DNA of 55,669 bases, from assembly GCA_030538275.1 (NCBI GenBank), contig JAUNUH010000013.1, forward strand, positions 1 to 55,669, in the 5' to 3' direction. Of the stretch, positions 8,729-16,279 are shown piece by piece. Position 1 is the first letter of the stretch. Every line of letters begins with the position of its first letter. This stretch comes from Flavobacteriaceae bacterium (GTDB taxonomy: Bacteria; Bacteroidota; Bacteroidia; Flavobacteriales; Weeksellaceae). The translations under genes were made by a program, and so were the position numbers. The notes under the pieces are model-generated. The model had not been told where the DNA came from. It did no database searches and saw only the letters and a program-made list of their open reading frames with translations.

Positions 8729-9019
8729 TTAATTCAATTGCTTATCAATGAGTTGAATTATATTTTGCAAACGCTGTGCCAATTCAGTATCATTATCAGA
8801 TTCCGATTTTTCCATTGTCATCGATTTAGAAACAAACTGCAAGGCACACATGGCCAACGCATCTTGCTTGTCCCGAATGTCATACTTTTGTTCAAAAATC
8901 TTGATCATTTCATTAATTTCCTTACCCGCTTTTCTTATGGTCTCCTCCTCATGTTCATGCACGGTCATTGGGTACTGACGCCCAGCAATCGTAATTTTCA
9001 TCTTTACCTTCTCTGCCAT
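8729..9019 (-). CDS. zapA: Cell division protein ZapA
   Basis: 96 residues. ZapA binds FtsZ and promotes bundling of Z-ring filaments. The N-terminal beta region (KMKITIAGRQYPMTVHEHEEETIRKAGKEINEMI) is the family signature and the C-terminal half is a coiled-coil dimer helix. It starts 9 bases after the stop of the upstream coiled-coil gene and is followed by 6S RNA, the same neighbour as in many Proteobacteria. It is probably transcribed from the promoter at 9355-9385. Confidence 0.93.
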   Translation of the reverse strand: MAEKVKMKITIAGRQYPMTVHEHEEETIRKAGKEINEMIKIFEQKYDIRDKQDALAMCALQFVSKSMTMEKSESDNDTELAQRLQNIIQLIDKQLN

Positions 9020-9028
9020 AAAAATAGC

Positions 9029-9328
9029 TTAAATCGATTTTTTCTTCACTTCTGCAATACATAAATCAATCTCCTTGACAAGACTGTTCAATTTATGCTT
9101 CATAAGACGCTTGTGCTCTGCACTTCCTGCCAATGCACTTGCAACTCTTATTTCTTTGTTTTTATTTTCCAACGCTTTCAACTCCTTTTTAGATGAATCC
9201 AAATCCGCCTCAAGTTGGTCGATATCCTTGCGCAACACAAGATTTTCTTTTTCAGCCTTCTGCAAAGCCGTCAATAGCCGCAATACCTTATCGTCCAATT
9301 CCTTTATCAACCCATCCGTAGAAGTCAT
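9029..9328 (-). CDS. Small coiled-coil protein upstream of zapA (ZapB-like)
   Basis: 99 residues, predicted to be almost entirely alpha-helical, with heptads of Leu/Ile and charged residues from about 5 to 60 (LIKELDDKVLRLLTALQKAE...), then a basic C-terminal helix. There is no signal peptide. Size, composition and position directly before zapA suggest a division-associated coiled coil comparable to ZapB, but ZapB-type proteins have little sequence conservation, so this is inference from context. First gene of the leftward unit that continues with zapA and 6S RNA. Confidence 0.75.
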   Translation of the reverse strand: MTSTDGLIKELDDKVLRLLTALQKAEKENLVLRKDIDQLEADLDSSKKELKALENKNKEIRVASALAGSAEHKRLMKHKLNSLVKEIDLCIAEVKKKSI

Positions 9329-9354
9329 TTCAACGTATTAATTCTAACTTGCAA

Positions 9355-9385
9355 CAAAGTTATAGTAAATTTTAACAATTTCAAA
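9355..9385 (-). promoter_or_regulatory. Promoter of the coiled-coil gene / zapA / 6S RNA unit
   Basis: On the minus strand, TTTG (9385-9382), a 19-base spacer and TAACTTTG (9362-9355) match the Bacteroidota -33/-7 consensus. The predicted transcription start is about 20 bases before the ATG at 9328. Confidence 0.65.
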
Positions 9386-9423
9386 CTACTTCATTGGATA
9401 AATTGATTGATTTTTTGGGCGAC

Positions 9424-9627
9424 TTGTGTGGGAAAAACTTCAAAATTTTTTCAACCCCCAGAACATCTAGTTCTGTTTTTCCCACACAACCGCGCTTTTC
9501 ACTACTATCTTTGCGGCTCAGCTGCGCAAACAACAACTTACAGGCTTTTCCATGCTTCCAAAGCCTGTAAGCTGCTGTTTGCCCTGCAGATGAGCCGCAA
9601 AGGATATCCGTTTCAATCGCTGTCGCG
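9424..9627 (-). ncRNA. Composite inverted-repeat element, candidate structured RNA
   Basis: Two large hairpins lie side by side in a gap of 467 bases. Hairpin 1 is a 15-bp perfect pair TTGTGTGGGAAAAAC (9424-9438) / GTTTTTCCCACACAA (9475-9489) with a small inner AGAAC/GTTCT stem. Hairpin 2 is CTTTGCGGCTCA (9509-9520) / TGAGCCGCAAAG (9591-9602), enclosing GCAAACA/TGTTTGC and a 12-bp CTTACAGGCTTT / AAAGCCTGTAAG stem. Read leftward, hairpin 2 is flanked by GCGATTGAAACGGATAT and ATAGTAGTGAAAAGCGCG, possibly closed by CGCG/CGCG (9624-9627 with 9491-9494). This plan of conserved internal-loop strands with a variable long stem recalls recurrent Flavobacteriia elements; Rfam Flavo-1 is a candidate I cannot verify. 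Open frames across it arise from the palindrome and are not genes. Confidence 0.55.
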
Positions 9628-9762
9628 TACCGACCTATAGTTTTCGCTATACTTAATAGCATTCATCGCATCTCTACTTTATCCCAAACTTAAGCTCCTC
9701 AAAAAGAATAGCAAATAAAAAATATTTTTAACAAGAAAATTTCCACATTTAAAAAATCGTCT

Positions 9763-9770
9763 TATATTTG
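9763..9770 (+). promoter_or_regulatory. -7 box of the rpsU promoter
   Basis: TATATTTG matches the Bacteroidota TAnnTTTG box exactly, 26 bases before the rpsU ATG. No TTG lies at the usual -33 distance. Confidence 0.6.
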
Positions 9771-9796
9771 CACCCCAATAAAAGAGATGTAATTAT

Positions 9797-9991
9797 ATGT
9801 TGATTATTCCAGTAAAGGACGGAGAGTCTATAGACAGAGCGTTAAAAAGATATAAACGTAAATATGACAGAACCAAAGTTGTTCGAGAATTACGTGATCG
9901 CCAACAGTTTACAAAACCGTCTGTAATTAAAAGACAGCAAAAAGGCCGCGCCATTTACAAACAACAACAAATCAGCAAAGAAGAAGCATAA
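9797..9991 (+). CDS. rpsU: 30S ribosomal protein bS21
   Basis: 64 residues, a very basic protein of the small subunit near the anti-Shine-Dalgarno region. The N-terminal MLIIPVKDGESIDRALKRYKRK is the family signature, followed by VVRELRDRQQFTKPS and a Lys/Arg-rich tail. Length is normal for Bacteroidota. It has its own promoter box at 9763 and a strong terminator at 10015-10058, so it is probably mostly monocistronic, with xerC and hpf behind the terminator. Confidence 0.97.
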   Translation: MLIIPVKDGESIDRALKRYKRKYDRTKVVRELRDRQQFTKPSVIKRQQKGRAIYKQQQISKEEA

Positions 9992-10014
9992 TTTTTCTTT
10001 GAGATAAAATCTAC

Positions 10015-10058
10015 ACCGTTTATCAAAAATGATTATCTTTGATAAACGGTTTTTTTTT
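10015..10058 (+). terminator. rpsU terminator abutting the xerC start
   Basis: A 13-bp perfect stem ACCGTTTATCAAA (10015-10027) / TTTGATAAACGGT (10038-10050) with a 10-base loop is followed by nine Ts. The T run ends just before the xerC ATG at 10059. The loop and right arm also contain TATCTTTG (10034-10041), a perfect -7 box. Confidence 0.85.
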
Positions 10059-10934
10059 ATGCATTTACCCAAGTTCAAGGAATATCTTGCCATCGAATGC
10101 CATTATTCAAATCATACGGTTGTAGCTTATATGACCGATTTGAAAGAGTTTCAAGAATTTTTAATAGAAAAAGACCTCTGTTCGGTTCAAAAAAAAGATA
10201 TCAAAAACTTTTTGGCCAAAATGTTGTCCGCCAATCTCAGTGAACGAAGCATCAACCGAAAATTAAGCGCCATACGATCCTTTTATAATTTTCTGCTTAT
10301 TACAAATACAATTACTGCATCACCGGTGCAGGGAATCAAATCCTTGAAATTCTACAAGAAAGCACAAATTCCATATTCAAAACAAGAAATGAGCAATGTG
10401 CTAGACGAGAACGTATATCCCGAAACTTTTTCTGGAATCAGAGATCGCGCCATCATCGAAATGCTCTATATGACCGGAATTCGAAAATCTGAATTAATCG
10501 ATTTGAAGCCAGCCGATATCAACTTGGGTAAAAAAGAAATTAAAGTATTAGGAAAAGGTAACAAAGAGAGAATTATACCAATCAATGATAGATTGGTACA
10601 AAGTTTAAAGGTATATAATGAGGCAGTAGCTTCTCAAGGTGTAAAACAAGTTGCAACTTACTTTTTCTCTCCTAGACACAAAAGATTGAACCCAAAGTTT
10701 GTGTATAATATGGTAAATTCATACCTTAGTATGGTTACAGAAAAGCAGAAAAAAAGTCCGCATATGATACGACATACCTTTGCATCACACCTGTTACAAA
10801 ACGGAGCTGAGATCAATTCAGTAAAAGAAATTTTGGGGCATGCCAATCTCTCGGCCACCCAGATTTATACACATCAAGACATAGAACAATTAAAAAAAGT
10901 GTTTAACATGGCTCACCCACGTGAGTCAAAATAA
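10059..10934 (+). CDS. xerC: Tyrosine recombinase XerC
   Basis: 291 residues from the ATG at 10059. XerC with its XerD partner resolves chromosome dimers at dif. An N-terminal SAM-like core-binding domain (about 1-85) is followed by the catalytic domain with Arg in MLYMTGIRKSELIDL, Lys in LGKGNKERIIP, HMIRHTFASHLL, LGHANLSATQIY with the His, and the nucleophile Tyr in IYTHQDIEQLKKVF. An ATG at 10029 in the same frame would add ten residues, but it sits in the loop of the rpsU terminator, so I reject it. hpf follows after 12 bases. The order rpsU-xerC-hpf is what I would expect in Flavobacteriia. Confidence 0.93.
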   Translation: MHLPKFKEYLAIECHYSNHTVVAYMTDLKEFQEFLIEKDLCSVQKKDIKNFLAKMLSANLSERSINRKLSAIRSFYNFLLITNTITASPVQGIKSLKFYKKAQIPYSKQEMSNVLDENVYPETFSGIRDRAIIEMLYMTGIRKSELIDLKPADINLGKKEIKVLGKGNKERIIPINDRLVQSLKVYNEAVASQGVKQVATYFFSPRHKRLNPKFVYNMVNSYLSMVTEKQKKSPHMIRHTFASHLLQNGAEINSVKEILGHANLSATQIYTHQDIEQLKKVFNMAHPRESK

Positions 10935-10946
10935 TTATTTTAAAAT

Positions 10947-11246
10947 ATGAAGATATACATGCAAGCAATCGGATTCAGCGCAGGCGAATCATTGGAAGAG
11001 TATTTAACAGAGAAATTGGAAAAACTGGATACTTTTTATGATCAAATTATCGCAGCCAATGTGATATTTAAACTGGATAACAACAATAGCAAAGACAACA
11101 AAATAGTGGATATAAAATTGGAAGTTCCCGGTGATGACATACTTGTAACCAAGCAAGGGGAGGCGTTTCCCGAGGTTGTAGATATCGCTGTAGATACGCT
11201 CAAACGCCTTATAATTAAAAAGAAAGAAAAAATCTCTAAGGCATAA
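10947..11246 (+). CDS. hpf: Ribosome hibernation promoting factor (short HPF)
   Basis: 99 residues. HPF binds the 30S decoding centre and promotes 100S ribosome dimers or inactive 70S in stationary phase. The single S30AE/YfiA fold is visible (MKIYMQAIGFSAGESLEEYLTEKLEKLDTFYD..., then VDIKLEVPGDDILVTKQGEAFPEVVDIAVDTLKRLIIKKKEK). The long-form C-terminal dimerisation domain is absent. It lies 12 bases after xerC, probably co-transcribed. Confidence 0.93.
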   Translation: MKIYMQAIGFSAGESLEEYLTEKLEKLDTFYDQIIAANVIFKLDNNNSKDNKIVDIKLEVPGDDILVTKQGEAFPEVVDIAVDTLKRLIIKKKEKISKA

Positions 11247-11269
11247 TTAAAAATAATTGCAAAAATAAT

Positions 11270-11299
11270 TTGCAGAAAATAGAAAAGTTATTACATTTG
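11270..11299 (+). promoter_or_regulatory. Promoter of the tRNA-tuf operon
   Basis: TTG (11270-11272), a 19-base spacer and TACATTTG (11292-11299) give a full match to the Bacteroidota consensus, about 50 bases before the first tRNA. Confidence 0.8.
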
Positions 11300-11348
11300 C
11301 AGTCCGTTTGATAAAAACGGGCTGTTCTTTTACAATAAGAAAGTATTT

Positions 11349-11422
11349 GCCTCCATAGCTCAGCTGGCCAGAGCACGTGATTTGTAATCTCGGGGTCGTG
11401 GGTTCGAATCCCTCTGGAGGCT
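11349..11422 (+). tRNA. tRNA-Thr (TGT)
   Basis: 74 bases. The acceptor stem GCCTCCA/TGGAGGC has a T discriminator; the anticodon loop GATTTGTAATC gives TGT; the T loop is GGTTCGAATCC. CCA is not encoded. Confidence 0.97.
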
Positions 11423-11442
11423 CATATTTTAAACCAATTTTT

Positions 11443-11525
<83 letters not shown>

Positions 11526-11549
11526 CTTTTATATAACATATAAAGTTCG

Positions 11550-11557
11550 TACCTTTG
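11550..11557 (+). promoter_or_regulatory. Internal promoter box before tRNA-Gly
   Basis: TACCTTTG matches the -7 consensus and lies 30 bases before tRNA-Gly. It would allow tRNA-Gly, tRNA-Thr(GGT) and tuf to be made separately from the first two tRNAs. No clear -33 TTG was seen. Confidence 0.55.
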
Positions 11558-11586
11558 CAGACCGAATTTAAAAGTTATAAATTGAT

Positions 11587-11659
11587 GCGGGAGTAGCTCA
11601 ATTGGTAGAGCTTCAGCCTTCCAAGCTGAATGTTGCGGGTTCGAGTCCCGTCTCCCGCT
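11587..11659 (+). tRNA. tRNA-Gly (TCC)
   Basis: 73 bases. The acceptor stem GCGGGAG/CTCCCGC has a T discriminator; the anticodon loop CCTTCCAAG gives TCC; the T loop is GGTTCGAGTCC. Confidence 0.97.
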
Positions 11660-11668
11660 CAAATTTTG

Positions 11669-11740
11669 GCCGACGTAGCTCAGGGGTAGAGCGCTTCCTT
11701 GGTAAGGAAGAGGTCGTGGGTTCAATTCCCATCGTTGGCT
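11669..11740 (+). tRNA. tRNA-Thr (GGT)
   Basis: 72 bases. The acceptor stem GCCGACG/CGTTGGC (one G-T pair) has a T discriminator; the anticodon loop CTTGGTAAG gives GGT; the T loop is GGTTCAATTCC. Confidence 0.96.
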
Positions 11741-11860
11741 CAGAGTGCAAAGCGCAAAGTGTTAAAGAGCACAACGCGCTACATTATGTTTTGAAAAAAA
11801 ACATAAAATATTATTTAGGAAATTATTAACACAAATAGAATTTTTAATTAATTTAAGAAA

Positions 11861-13048
11861 ATGGCAAAGGAAACTTTCAAAAGAGACAAGCCGCACTTAA
11901 ATATTGGTACTATCGGTCACGTTGACCACGGTAAGACTACTTTGACTGCGGCAATTTCAAAAGTATTAGCAGACAAAGGTTTATCTGAAGCTAGAGCTTA
12001 CGACCAAATCGACAATGCTCCTGAAGAGAAAGAAAGAGGTATTACTATTAATACATCTCATATCGAGTACCAGACAGAGAATCGTCACTATGCACACGTT
12101 GATTGTCCAGGACACGCCGACTACGTTAAAAACATGGTTACAGGTGCTGCGCAAATGGATGGTGCAATTTTGGTGGTTGCTGCAACAGATGGGCCTATGC
12201 CACAAACACGTGAGCACATCCTGCTTTGTCGTCAGGTAAACGTACCTAGAATCGTTGTATTCTTGAACAAGTGTGACATGGTTGATGATGAGGAGCTTCT
12301 AGAGCTTGTTGACATGGAGGTACGTGATTTGTTGACGTCTTATGAGTATGACGGAGACAACACGCCTGTAATTCAAGGTTCAGCACTAGGTGCATTGAAC
12401 GGTGAGGAGCAGTGGGTTGACAAAGTGATGGAGTTGATGGATGCTGTAGATACTTGGATAGAAATGCCAACTCGTGAGCAAGACAAACCATTCTTGATGC
12501 CGGTAGAAGACGTGTTCTCTATCACGGGTCGTGGTACTGTTGCTACAGGTCGTATCGAGGCGGGTGTAATCAATACCGGAGATCCTGTGGATATCGTTGG
12601 TATGGGTGATGAGAAATTGACTTCTACAATTACCGGAGTGGAAATGTTCCGTAAAATTCTTGATAGAGGAGAAGCAGGTGATAACGTAGGTCTATTATTG
12701 AGAGGTATAGAGAAAACTGATATCCGTAGAGGTATGGTAATCGCTAAGAAAGATTCTGTGAAACCACACAAGAAATTCAAAGCAGAGGTTTATATCTTGA
12801 ACAAGGAAGAAGGTGGTCGTCATACACCATTCAAAAACAACTACCGTCCACAGTTTTACGTACGTACAACTGACGTAACAGGTGAGATTCACTTGCAGGA
12901 TGGAGTTGAAATGGTAATGCCTGGCGATAACATTTCTATCGAGGTGGAATTGATTCAACCGATTGCATTGAACGAAGGACTTCGTTTTGCTATCCGTGAA
13001 GGTGGCCGTACAGTTGGTGCTGGACAGGTTACGCAAATTTTAGCCTAA
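11861..13048 (+). CDS. tuf: Elongation factor Tu
   Basis: 395 residues. EF-Tu is the GTPase that delivers aminoacyl-tRNA to the ribosome. The G motifs are intact: GHVDHGKTT (P-loop), the [12 protein letters not shown] switch I region, [12 protein letters not shown] and GSALGAL. Beta-barrel domains II and III follow (from about residue 210). It sits inside the tRNA cluster, between tRNA-Thr and tRNA-Trp, as is usual in bacteria. The 16 bases TTAATTTAAGAAAATG at its start are the same as at the start of the BspA-like gene at 550, an A-rich initiation region with no Shine-Dalgarno motif. Confidence 0.98.
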   Translation: MAKETFKRDKPHLNIGTIGHVDHGKTTLTAAISKVLADKGLSEARAYDQIDNAPEEKERGITINTSHIEYQTENRHYAHVDCPGHADYVKNMVTGAAQMDGAILVVAATDGPMPQTREHILLCRQVNVPRIVVFLNKCDMVDDEELLELVDMEVRDLLTSYEYDGDNTPVIQGSALGALNGEEQWVDKVMELMDAVDTWIEMPTREQDKPFLMPVEDVFSITGRGTVATGRIEAGVINTGDPVDIVGMGDEKLTSTITGVEMFRKILDRGEAGDNVGLLLRGIEKTDIRRGMVIAKKDSVKPHKKFKAEVYILNKEEGGRHTPFKNNYRPQFYVRTTDVTGEIHLQDGVEMVMPGDNISIEVELIQPIALNEGLRFAIREGGRTVGAGQVTQILA

Positions 13049-13113
13049 ATTCAATAAACAATAAGATAAAGGTGTTTTCGGAAGCTTGCTTTTGAAAGCA
13101 CCTTCTATCACAT

Positions 13114-13186
13114 ACGGGCGTAGCTCAGCCGGTAGAGCAGTGGTCTCCAAAACCAAAGGTCGAGGGTTCGATCCCTTCCGCCCGTG
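13114..13186 (+). tRNA. tRNA-Trp (CCA)
   Basis: 73 bases. The acceptor stem ACGGGCG/CGCCCGT has a G discriminator; the anticodon loop GTCTCCAAAAC gives CCA; the T loop is GGTTCGATCCC. The next three bases happen to be CCA, unlike the other tRNAs here. Confidence 0.97.
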
Positions 13187-13211
13187 CCAAGTTAGAAAGT
13201 AGAAAAAGAAT

Positions 13212-13397
13212 ATGATTGATTTTATTAAAGGAGCGTATTACGAATTTGTAAACCATGTAACATGGCCTAAGTGGAATGTGTTACAATCGGCAACGGTCGT
13301 AGTGGCTGTAGCAACTCTTATTCTGGCATTGTTCCTGTACGGAGTAGATTCCCTTTTTAGCGAAGCAATCAATGGATTGTACAAGATTTTAAAATAA
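13212..13397 (+). CDS. secE: Preprotein translocase subunit SecE
   Basis: 61 residues, the short single-helix form. A cytoplasmic amphipathic helix with EFVNHVTWPKWNVLQSA (the conserved Trp-Pro element) leads into one transmembrane helix (about 27-48). SecE clamps SecY in the SecYEG channel. It lies between tRNA-Trp and nusG, the standard position. Confidence 0.95.
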   Translation: MIDFIKGAYYEFVNHVTWPKWNVLQSATVVVAVATLILALFLYGVDSLFSEAINGLYKILK

Positions 13398-13418
13398 TTC
13401 TTCAATAGTTTACTTGTT

Positions 13419-13964
13419 ATGAGCAGTGGAAAGAAATGGTATGTACTAAAGACCATTAACGGTAAAGAAAACAAGATCAAAGCTTATATTGAAGATGAAA
13501 TCAAATACCAGGGTCTTGAAGAATACTTAGGACAAATTGTTGTCCCTATGGAAAAAGTAATCCAGATCAAAAATGGAAAAAAAGTACAGCGCGAAAGAGT
13601 TCACTATCCCGGATATGTAATGATCGAGGTAGATTTGATTGGTGAAATCCCTCATATTATCAAATCTGTGAATGGTGTAATTAGCTTTTTAAGCGCAACA
13701 AAAGGTGGCGATCCCGTTCCAATGAGAAAAAGCGAGGTAAATCGTATGCTCGGCAGAATGGACGAATTGTCAGAAGAAGATGAAATGGTGAATATTCCAT
13801 TTGTAGTAGGTGAAACAATAAAAGTAATTGACGGACCATTTAACGGTTTTAACGGTACCATCGAAAAGATAAATGAAGAAAGCAGAAAACTAGAAGTCAT
13901 GGTTTCTATCTTTGGTCGAAAAGCCCCCTTGGAACTCAATTATATGCAAGTAGAAAAAATTTAG
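13419..13964 (+). CDS. nusG: Transcription termination/antitermination factor NusG
   Basis: 181 residues. The N-terminal NGN domain (WYVLKTINGKENKIKAYIED..., VMIEVDL) binds RNA polymerase, and the C-terminal KOW domain (GETIKVIDGPFNGFNGTIEKINEESRKLEVMVSIFGRKAPLELNY, given here only as its start and end features) contacts Rho or the ribosome. This matters here because rho is also in the window with an unusual N-terminus. It is 21 bases after secE. Confidence 0.97.
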   Translation: MSSGKKWYVLKTINGKENKIKAYIEDEIKYQGLEEYLGQIVVPMEKVIQIKNGKKVQRERVHYPGYVMIEVDLIGEIPHIIKSVNGVISFLSATKGGDPVPMRKSEVNRMLGRMDELSEEDEMVNIPFVVGETIKVIDGPFNGFNGTIEKINEESRKLEVMVSIFGRKAPLELNYMQVEKI

Positions 13965-14012
13965 GCTGCTTCCAAATATATAACGCTTAATTATTAGAAA
14001 CATTTTTTAAAA

Positions 14013-14453
14013 ATGGCAAAAAAAGTTCAAAAAGTTGTAAAATTGCAGGTTCGTGGTGGACAGGCAAATCCATCGCCACCAGTAGGTCCGGCGCTAGGTG
14101 CTGCCGGGGTAAACATCATGGAATTTTGTAAACAATTCAACGGACGTACACAAGAAAAACAAGGACAGGTTTTACCTGTTGTAATTACCGTTTTTGAAGA
14201 CAAATCATTTGAATTTGTTATCAAAACACCTCCAGCTGCAGTGCAATTACTAGATTTAGCAAAAGTAAAAGCAGCATCTGGTGAACCCAACCGTGTAAAA
14301 GTTGGAACCGTTTCTTGGGATCAAGTACGTGGTATTGCAGAAGATAAAATGCAAGATCTGAATTGTTTTACAGTAGAAGCTGCAATGAAAATGGTTGCTG
14401 GTACAGCTCGTTCTATGGGTATAACTGTAAGAGGCGGAGCTAAACCAGAATAA
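14013..14453 (+). CDS. rplK: 50S ribosomal protein uL11
   Basis: 146 residues. It forms the base of the L7/L12 stalk with 23S rRNA in the GTPase-associated centre. [22 protein letters not shown] is the N-terminal signature and [14 protein letters not shown] lies in the linker to the RNA-binding C-terminal domain. It is first of the rplK-rplA-rplJ-rplL set, 48 bases after nusG. Confidence 0.98.
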   Translation: MAKKVQKVVKLQVRGGQANPSPPVGPALGAAGVNIMEFCKQFNGRTQEKQGQVLPVVITVFEDKSFEFVIKTPPAAVQLLDLAKVKAASGEPNRVKVGTVSWDQVRGIAEDKMQDLNCFTVEAAMKMVAGTARSMGITVRGGAKPE

Positions 14454-14464
14454 AAAGAAAAATT

Positions 14465-15154
14465 ATGGCAAAATTAACTAAGAAGCAAAAAGACGTTGCA
14501 GCCAAGTTTGATAAATCAAAAGTTTATACCTTGGACGAAGCTTCGGCTTTGATCAAAGATATCAACACGGCAAAATTCGACGCAACTGTAGATATAGCTG
14601 TACGTTTGGGAGTAGATCCTAAAAAAGCAAATCAAATGGTGCGTGGAGTCGTTTCTCTACCTCATGGTACAGGAAAGGATGTATCCGTGTTGGCATTGGT
14701 AACTCCAGATAAAGAGCAAGAAGCCAAAGATGCGGGAGCAGATTTCGTAGGACTTGACGAGTATTTAGAAAAAATTAAAGGAGGCTGGACCGACGTAGAT
14801 GTTATTGTAACTATGCCTGCGGTAATGGGGAAATTAGGACCCTTAGGAAGAATATTGGGACCTAGAGGCTTGATGCCAAACCCAAAGGCAGGAACCGTTA
14901 CAATGGAAGTGGGAAAAGCAATATCTGATGTGAAAGCGGGTAAAATCGATTTCAGAGTAGATAAATATGGAATTGTTCATGCAGTTGTTGGAAAAATTTC
15001 TTTCGCACCTGAGAAAATTCAGGAAAATGCAAAAGAATTAATTACAACACTTCAAAAAATGAAGCCAACTGCTGCCAAAGGTGTCTATATGAGAAGTATT
15101 TACCTATCAAGCACCATGAGCCCGTCAGTTCAAGTAGATCCAAAAAGTGTTTAA
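14465..15154 (+). CDS. rplA: 50S ribosomal protein uL1
   Basis: 229 residues, the standard length. uL1 is the mobile stalk protein that assists E-site tRNA release and in many bacteria represses its own operon. [19 protein letters not shown] is the family signature and [18 protein letters not shown] is typical of domain I. It lies 11 bases after rplK. Confidence 0.98.
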   Translation: MAKLTKKQKDVAAKFDKSKVYTLDEASALIKDINTAKFDATVDIAVRLGVDPKKANQMVRGVVSLPHGTGKDVSVLALVTPDKEQEAKDAGADFVGLDEYLEKIKGGWTDVDVIVTMPAVMGKLGPLGRILGPRGLMPNPKAGTVTMEVGKAISDVKAGKIDFRVDKYGIVHAVVGKISFAPEKIQENAKELITTLQKMKPTAAKGVYMRSIYLSSTMSPSVQVDPKSV

Positions 15155-15172
15155 TCTTAAATATATCAAAAA

Positions 15173-15697
15173 ATGACAAGAGAAGAAAAAGCACTCATGA
15201 TTGAGGACTTGCAAGAAGTATTGAAATCAACCGGAACGGTTTATTTAGCTGATATATCTGGGTTAAATGCATTAGAAACTTCTAATCTGCGTAGAGCATG
15301 TTACAGAAGCGAAGTTCAGCTACGTGTTGTGAAAAACACATTGTTGAAAAAAGCTATGGAACGTGTAGAAGAGAATGAATACGATGGCTTATACGACAGT
15401 TTGAAAGGAAATACGGCTATTTTGATTTCAGAGAAAGGTAACGCACCTGCCAAAGTAATCGAAACTTTCCGTAAAAAGTCAAAGAAACCCATATTAAAAG
15501 CGGCTTGGATCGATTCAGCAGTATTTGTTGGAGACGATAAAATTACAGAGCTTTCTAATTTGAAATCTAAAGACGAACTTGTTGGTGAAATCATTGGATT
15601 GCTACAATCCCCATTGAAAACAGTTGTTTCCCAATTACAAAGTGGAGGGCAAACAATCGCAGGATTGGTTAAAACGCTTAGTGAGCGTTCAGAATAA
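15173..15697 (+). CDS. rplJ: 50S ribosomal protein uL10
   Basis: 174 residues. uL10 anchors bL12 dimers on the ribosome. The N-terminal RNA-binding domain has YLADISGLNALETSNLRRACY and VVKNTLLKKAM; the C-terminal helix (about 135-174) carries bL12-binding sites. It precedes rplL by 47 bases. No structured uL10 leader was recognised in the 18-base gap after rplA. Confidence 0.97.
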   Translation: MTREEKALMIEDLQEVLKSTGTVYLADISGLNALETSNLRRACYRSEVQLRVVKNTLLKKAMERVEENEYDGLYDSLKGNTAILISEKGNAPAKVIETFRKKSKKPILKAAWIDSAVFVGDDKITELSNLKSKDELVGEIIGLLQSPLKTVVSQLQSGGQTIAGLVKTLSERSE

Positions 15698-15744
15698 AAC
15701 ACACACTCAATTAAAAATAAGTTTAAATTAAAAAAAACACAAAA

Positions 15745-16125
15745 ATGGCAGAATTAAAAGAATTAGCAGAAACTTTAGTAAACCTTACGGTAAAAGAAGT
15801 AAACGAATTAGCCACTATCTTGAAAGATGAGTACGGAATCGAACCTGCTGCAGCAGCTGTTGCAGTAGCGGGACCTGTTGCTGGTGGAGGCGGAGAAGAA
15901 GCTGCTGAAGAGCAAACAGAATTCGACGTAATCTTGAAAGCAGCCGGTGCTTCTAAACTTGCAGTTGTTAAACTAGTAAAAGAACTTACCGGTAAAGGAT
16001 TGAAGGAGGCTAAAGAGTTGGTTGACGGTGCTCCTGCTCCTGTAAAAGAAGCTGTTTCTAAAGATGAAGCAGAAGCTTTGAAAAAACAGCTTGAAGAAGC
16101 TGGTGCAGAAGTAGAGCTTAAGTAA
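15745..16125 (+). CDS. rplL: 50S ribosomal protein bL12
   Basis: 126 residues. The N-terminal dimerisation helix ([21 protein letters not shown]) is followed by an Ala/Gly/Glu-rich hinge (about 35-55) and the factor-binding globular domain with [27 protein letters not shown]. It recruits and stimulates translational GTPases. A hairpin follows before rpoB. Confidence 0.98.
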   Translation: MAELKELAETLVNLTVKEVNELATILKDEYGIEPAAAAVAVAGPVAGGGGEEAAEEQTEFDVILKAAGASKLAVVKLVKELTGKGLKEAKELVDGAPAPVKEAVSKDEAEALKKQLEEAGAEVELK

Positions 16126-16145
16126 TCTACTTAATAGAAAAAATA

Positions 16146-16196
16146 AGGTTTAGACCTTCACATACGTGTGAAAGGTCTAAGCCTATTTTAGGTTTT
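16146..16196 (+). terminator. Hairpin between rplL and rpoB (attenuator-like)
   Basis: A long imperfect stem, 16146-16162 paired with 16167-16184, is followed by the T-rich stretch ATTTTAGGTTTTT. It lies in the 154-base gap between ribosomal protein and polymerase genes, where partial termination adjusts their ratio in other bacteria. No strong new promoter was seen before rpoB, so read-through must supply it. Confidence 0.6.
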
Positions 16197-16279
16197 TATA
16201 GATATTTAAACGCTTTTTTGCGATTTCAGTTTTAAGCAAACGACATAAAGTCGAAAATATAAATTTCATTTTAACCAAT

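Noticed and set aside
9501..9515. TATCTTTG inside the left arm of hairpin 2 as a rightward promoter.
   Set aside because: The box is part of the palindrome and no rightward gene starts close by; rpsU has its own box at 9763.
9381..9662. Open frames on both strands across the inverted repeats (minus 9381-9662, plus 9407-9640).
   Set aside because: Both follow the palindromic DNA and give mirror-like peptides; there is no protein family and the DNA is better explained as structured RNA.
10029..10058. An ATG extending XerC by ten residues.
   Set aside because: It lies within the rpsU terminator hairpin, and the added residues are encoded by the stem and T run.
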